DNA from: Heliocidaris erythrogramma
Lineage: Eukaryota; Echinodermata; Echinoidea; Camarodonta; Echinometridae
Assembly (NCBI GenBank): GCA_025617745.1
Contig: CM046857.1
Coordinates: forward strand, 26,630,094 to 26,694,093
DNA length: 64,000 bases
Direction: 5' to 3'
Made by a program: the position numbers and the translations under genes. This document shows, piece after piece, positions 1 through 64,000 of the stretch (its first letter is position 1; each line of letters starts with the position of its first letter). The notes under the pieces are model-generated. The model did not search any database and was not told the DNA's origin. It worked only from the letters and a program-made list of their open reading frames with translations.

Positions 1-157
1 AGGGTTTCTGTGATTCGGTTTACCTGCCCAATTCCTGGCAACATAACAATACACTTGGGGTTAAATTATATTATTCCAGCCTTCCTGTGTTGTATTATTC
101 TTATTATTCTTCTTCGTATATATATATGTATGTACTTTGTTTTGCCAAATAAAATAC

Positions 158-180
158 TAGTGATGATGATGATGATAATA

Positions 181-211
<31 letters not shown>

Positions 212-213
212 TG

Positions 214-262
<49 letters not shown>

Positions 263-270
263 TAATAATG

Positions 271-308
<38 letters not shown>

Positions 309-419
309 TAATAATAATAACAATAATAATAATAATAATTATCATCATCATCATGATAACAACAACAACAATACTACTACTATTACTACTACTAATACTA
401 ATAATAACAATAATTCGTC
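158..419. repeat. ATA/ATG trinucleotide microsatellite
   Basis: Long imperfect run of ATA, ATG, AAC and ACT triplets. It creates artefactual open frames rich in Ile/Met on one strand and Asn/Tyr on the other. Confidence 0.9.
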
Positions 420-1065
420 TTAATTTCCACGACGTGTTAAGTTTGAAGTCACGTGTTGCCTTGTCCCAAAGTCGGTGAAGTTCACTCATAAAAAAGAATA
501 GAAAAAATGAATAAATGACCTTCAAACTTGTTATCCTGTTCGGCTGTCGTAAATTGGAAAGACAAAAGCCCGAATTTTCTTTCAACCTCCGACCCTATAC
601 ATTGTGGAAATACCTGATCTGCAAGGCTAAAATGGACAGAAATGCGAAAACCCCTGATATATATAAATCAGGGTAGTGGTTCATTGCATTTTATAATTGG
701 TTGTTGAAAGCGATGGGTCACTCTGTCACGAGTGAATGAAATTAAATGAATGATCTTGAAATCTTACCTTGATCGCCTTCCATCCTACGGTTCAAGAGGG
801 AAAAGAAATACTCCCATACAGTGGCGTTGCAGCTTAAGAATGGCCCGGGGAGTAATGAAAGAATAGACAGTAAATTAAATACTATTTGGGGGCATCCATT
901 AGGGGGATGATGCGGGAGGAGAATTGTCATGTTCTTTTCTCATCCTTTCCCCCTCTTCCTTTTCTTCTACCCTTTCTTTTATCGCCATTTTAATGCCCCC
1001 ATGTCCCCGTAGCTACCCCATTGCTTGCATAAATCTTGTCCCTTTATACAATGTTATTCATTTCA

Positions 1066-1111
1066 ACTTGTATATAAGAGAAATATTTTAATATTTCTCT
1101 TATATACAAGT
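1066..1111. repeat. Perfect palindrome, 22-bp arms, 2-bp centre
   Basis: The left arm starting ACTTGTATATAAGAG is exactly reverse-complemented on the right, around a TT centre. It would form a strong hairpin. Function unknown; it may be a relic of a small foldback element. Confidence 0.85.
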
Positions 1112-2214
1112 GTCACATTAAAATGTGAGACCAAGGAAGGATGTATAGGTTAATATATTGAAGCGTCAATAAGACAACGATAAAGTAACGATAAATTACA
1201 CTGTGTCGAAGAGAGATTGAAACGAGATTAATAGCTTTAAAGGTTGAAAGAGACAGAGACAGAGACAGACAGACAGACAGAAAAACAGACATACAGACAG
1301 AGTGAAGGAAAAATTGAAACATTCGTAGGAGCAAAACATGTAGCTGGACCAAGAGAGAAGGAGACAGAAATTGAAATAGGTGTATGTAAAACATTTCAAA
1401 AAGTTGGGATCTGAAAAAAAGAGATAGTGAAAAGGAGGGGGAAGAGAGAGAGAGAGAGTGGGGAGGGGTAATAGAAGAGCAGGAGACAAATACAGATTCT
1501 CTGTCCATGGGGCAAAAGGTGATACATTCCACAAAATGATTTGAATTGTGTTTAGTCATCAGTTCATTGCAGTGTTCCCAGATTATGAAAAACAGTGAGA
1601 AATATGCAGTGAGAATAATAACTTAACTGCGTGGGTTATAAATGCCCTACCCTTCTATTGAAATCTTCTAAAGTCTATTGATTGAAAAAAGTAGCCCTGC
1701 GCTGCCCGGTCAGACGTGACAATCATAATAATTTTAACAATTGAAGAAAGCTTTAGTCAAAGAAAAAATATTTCATTTGTGACGCTTTACAACCTTTTGT
1801 CTCTTTTTCTGACTGTACCAATCGATCTAACGGAGGGGTGTAAGAAGAATAAGGGGTGTGTACTAAACTGGTAGCTACTGTGTAAGAAACACGGTCTGGA
1901 TACGATAAATCTTTCCAATTGTCTAGAGGGGTGTAGTGATTTTGGGTTACCGGTGGCATCAAGTGCACATACAAACGACATAAGGAACGTACCACGCCTA
2001 TTATTTGCTTGATGCGTCTCTCGCCTGGATCAATTTCTAGCGGGTTGACAGCAGCCCTGTCTGGTAGTGACCTAAAAACGTCTCTTGCTTATAACACAAT
2101 TAAATTGATCTCGTTTCGAAACAGTTTTCTCGACAAAAGCGGCAAGCAAAGGATTACCCAATATATGAATGTGTAAATTCGTCTCCAGTTTCCGCTATCG
2201 TATCTCTTCATTTA

Positions 2215-2350
2215 CCAATCAGCACGAAATATTACTCTTTCTACCTGCGCAATTTTGAGGAGTGGAATTAAAAGGTTGTAAGGTGTGACGCCATTTTCAA
2301 TTTCCCGCTGGTGGCTCTTGTAAGAGTTGTCGTCTGCGCCGCACACCAAC
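2215..2350 (+). promoter_or_regulatory. Putative proximal promoter with CCAAT box and start context
   Basis: A good CCAAT box (CCAATCAG, 2215-2222) lies about 130 bp before the proposed ATG. No convincing TATA box is seen. The ATG sits in AACATGG, an acceptable eukaryotic start context. The transcription start cannot be fixed from sequence alone. Confidence 0.3.
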
Positions 2351-62733
<60,383 letters not shown>

Positions 62734-64000
62734 GTAAGTTATTCAAACTCAAATATCCATCTGAAAAAGTTTTTCTTTTCAGGGAGTAAGGTGTAGATAG
62801 TAGTTCCGTTAATTGTGATAGATGTTATTGATGTTATTGATATGTATTTGGTTTTACATAAGATGATTGTAATGCAGAATAGGCAATGAAAAGAAAGGGA
62901 AAGTAAATACCAAGTTACCGGTATCAGGACAATTACCCCTGGGCTTAACCCCCTTACAATTTATCGTCGGAAAGGTTATTTATATGTTATTTCTTCACAT
63001 TTGCTCACATTTGTACATGTAAACATACCTAGAGTATTCAATGGACGAATCCAAGGGGAAAATGGTCCCATGTAGACCCTATAGTTAGTTATAATTATGT
63101 ATGAATTTTCATTCAAAGTAAAATGTATTTATGATTATGCCATTGAAACGAAACTTGCAGGATTTCTCTTTCCATCCTTTTTCTTAAGATCTGTATAGAC
63201 AATATTAATATAGATTGTTGGATCATTCCATTATTACTATGGGGGTAATGCCAATTTTCCCATTTTCAAGAAAATTGAAAAATGCCAATTGTAGGTCATT
63301 TCTTAAGTAGCATATCTCAAATGGTCCTACGTTTCTAAAGTTGGTTTTGCCATTAAATGTGGACCAAAGCTAGGTTAATCCTTTCCAGGTTTTAAATCCG
63401 TGGAGTGGCTTTTACTCTTTGTCACCACCTGCCTAAACTAGGTTATTTCTGCGAAAAGCTGAAAAGTGTCGTTTTCGACTGAGGTGTACATTCCTTGTAA
63501 ATGTATGCATATTAAAAGCAATGGAATATATTAGTTCATAAAAAGTTGGACCATTTTTGTTACACTCTGTTGAATTTACCGTATAATTGCATTTCCGAGT
63601 AAAAATATCTCCATTTAGACTAATCAATCATTATTCAATTTGATATCAGAAGCACCAACAAGGTAAAGATAGATTGTGGCTAAAATTTCAAAGAGATCGG
63701 GTCATTTTACCTAGGTGAAACAATTACGTAAAGTTGGGCGTTGTTTGTATATTAAAAGGTTTAAAAATAGGCTACAGAGGGCGCATTTTGGGGTGGGGTG
63801 GTAAAATAGTAGGTCCATCTTGTAATGAATATTCATGTATTCCGTATAATGGATAGTTCTAAGTTTTATGAGGCGTTGTGGATAGTGGTAGACATCAAGA
63901 ATGGTAAACTTCTCCTGTATTTTATTAACCCATTGCCTAATGGAACCGGATGGTTTCTGTGTTAAACCTATGGCAGAATACAGTAGTCAATGGGTATCCT
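62734..64000 (+). other. Start of the next intron, running off the window
   Basis: No exon with EGF, CUB or avidin-like features is seen in this 1.27 kb, and no recognised mobile element. Confidence 0.6.

Larger units (their letters stand above)
1..2350. other. Upstream region of the EGF/CUB gene with low-complexity repeats
   Basis: No coding exon is recognised here. It holds an ATA/ATG-rich microsatellite (about 160-419), a perfect 22-bp-arm palindrome at 1066-1111, and GACA/GA-rich stretches (about 1245-1300 and 1440-1470). The open frames over the microsatellite are simple-repeat artefacts. Confidence 0.6.

Overview
The window is AT-rich metazoan genomic DNA, almost certainly from a marine deuterostome invertebrate and most likely an echinoderm. 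One very long plus-strand gene fills it from about 2.35 kb to beyond the right edge. The gene encodes a secreted protein built from EGF and CUB modules. Its opening order (signal peptide, one EGF, one CUB, then a long EGF array) is that of sea urchin fibropellins. The call rests on 50 exons that keep one open frame when joined, with GT donors and AG acceptors throughout. Nearly every EGF is a single phase 1-1 exon, most often of 114 nt.

Layout of the gene: signal-peptide exon (2351-2414), 12.4 kb first intron, EGF 1 (14850-14969), CUB 1 split over two exons (15724-15935 and 22071-22221), a half-EGF exon with four cysteines (22520-22603), 33 consecutive EGF exons (24854-53693), a second split CUB (54595-54829 and 55291-55436), and ten more, more divergent EGF exons (55940-62733). 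The window ends inside an intron, so the stop codon and any C-terminal domain (sea urchin fibropellins end in an avidin-like domain) are not visible. The visible coding sequence is about 5974 nt, roughly 1991 residues.

The introns hold a rich collection of mobile elements. Intron 1 has a pair of 563-bp Tc1/mariner-like MITEs, four long foldback elements, and an L1-like LINE broken by one of the MITEs. Intron 2 opens with an RTE-like LINE tail a few bases from the donor. Intron 3 holds a complete LTR retrotransposon on the minus strand with equal 848-bp LTRs, a 4-bp target duplication, a tRNA-Leu primer site and a polypurine tract. Its single 1002-codon gag-protease frame ends in acidic 14-residue repeats where reverse transcriptase should begin. 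The intron after EGF 33 carries a 5'-truncated Penelope-like element (reverse transcriptase plus GIY-YIG). Other introns hold hAT-like and Tc1-like MITEs, tRNA-type SINEs with ATT tails, and a tandem SINE whose head looks like 7SL RNA.

Most unusual signals: the pol-less gag-protease LTR element, the 7SL-like SINE, three tandem TTCGAA-centred palindromes at 25.0-25.2 kb, a perfect 32-bp-stem hairpin at 33.9 kb, the half-EGF exon after CUB 1, a seven-cysteine EGF, and foldback elements carrying CRE-like octamers in both arms. No rRNA, tRNA gene or CRISPR array was seen.
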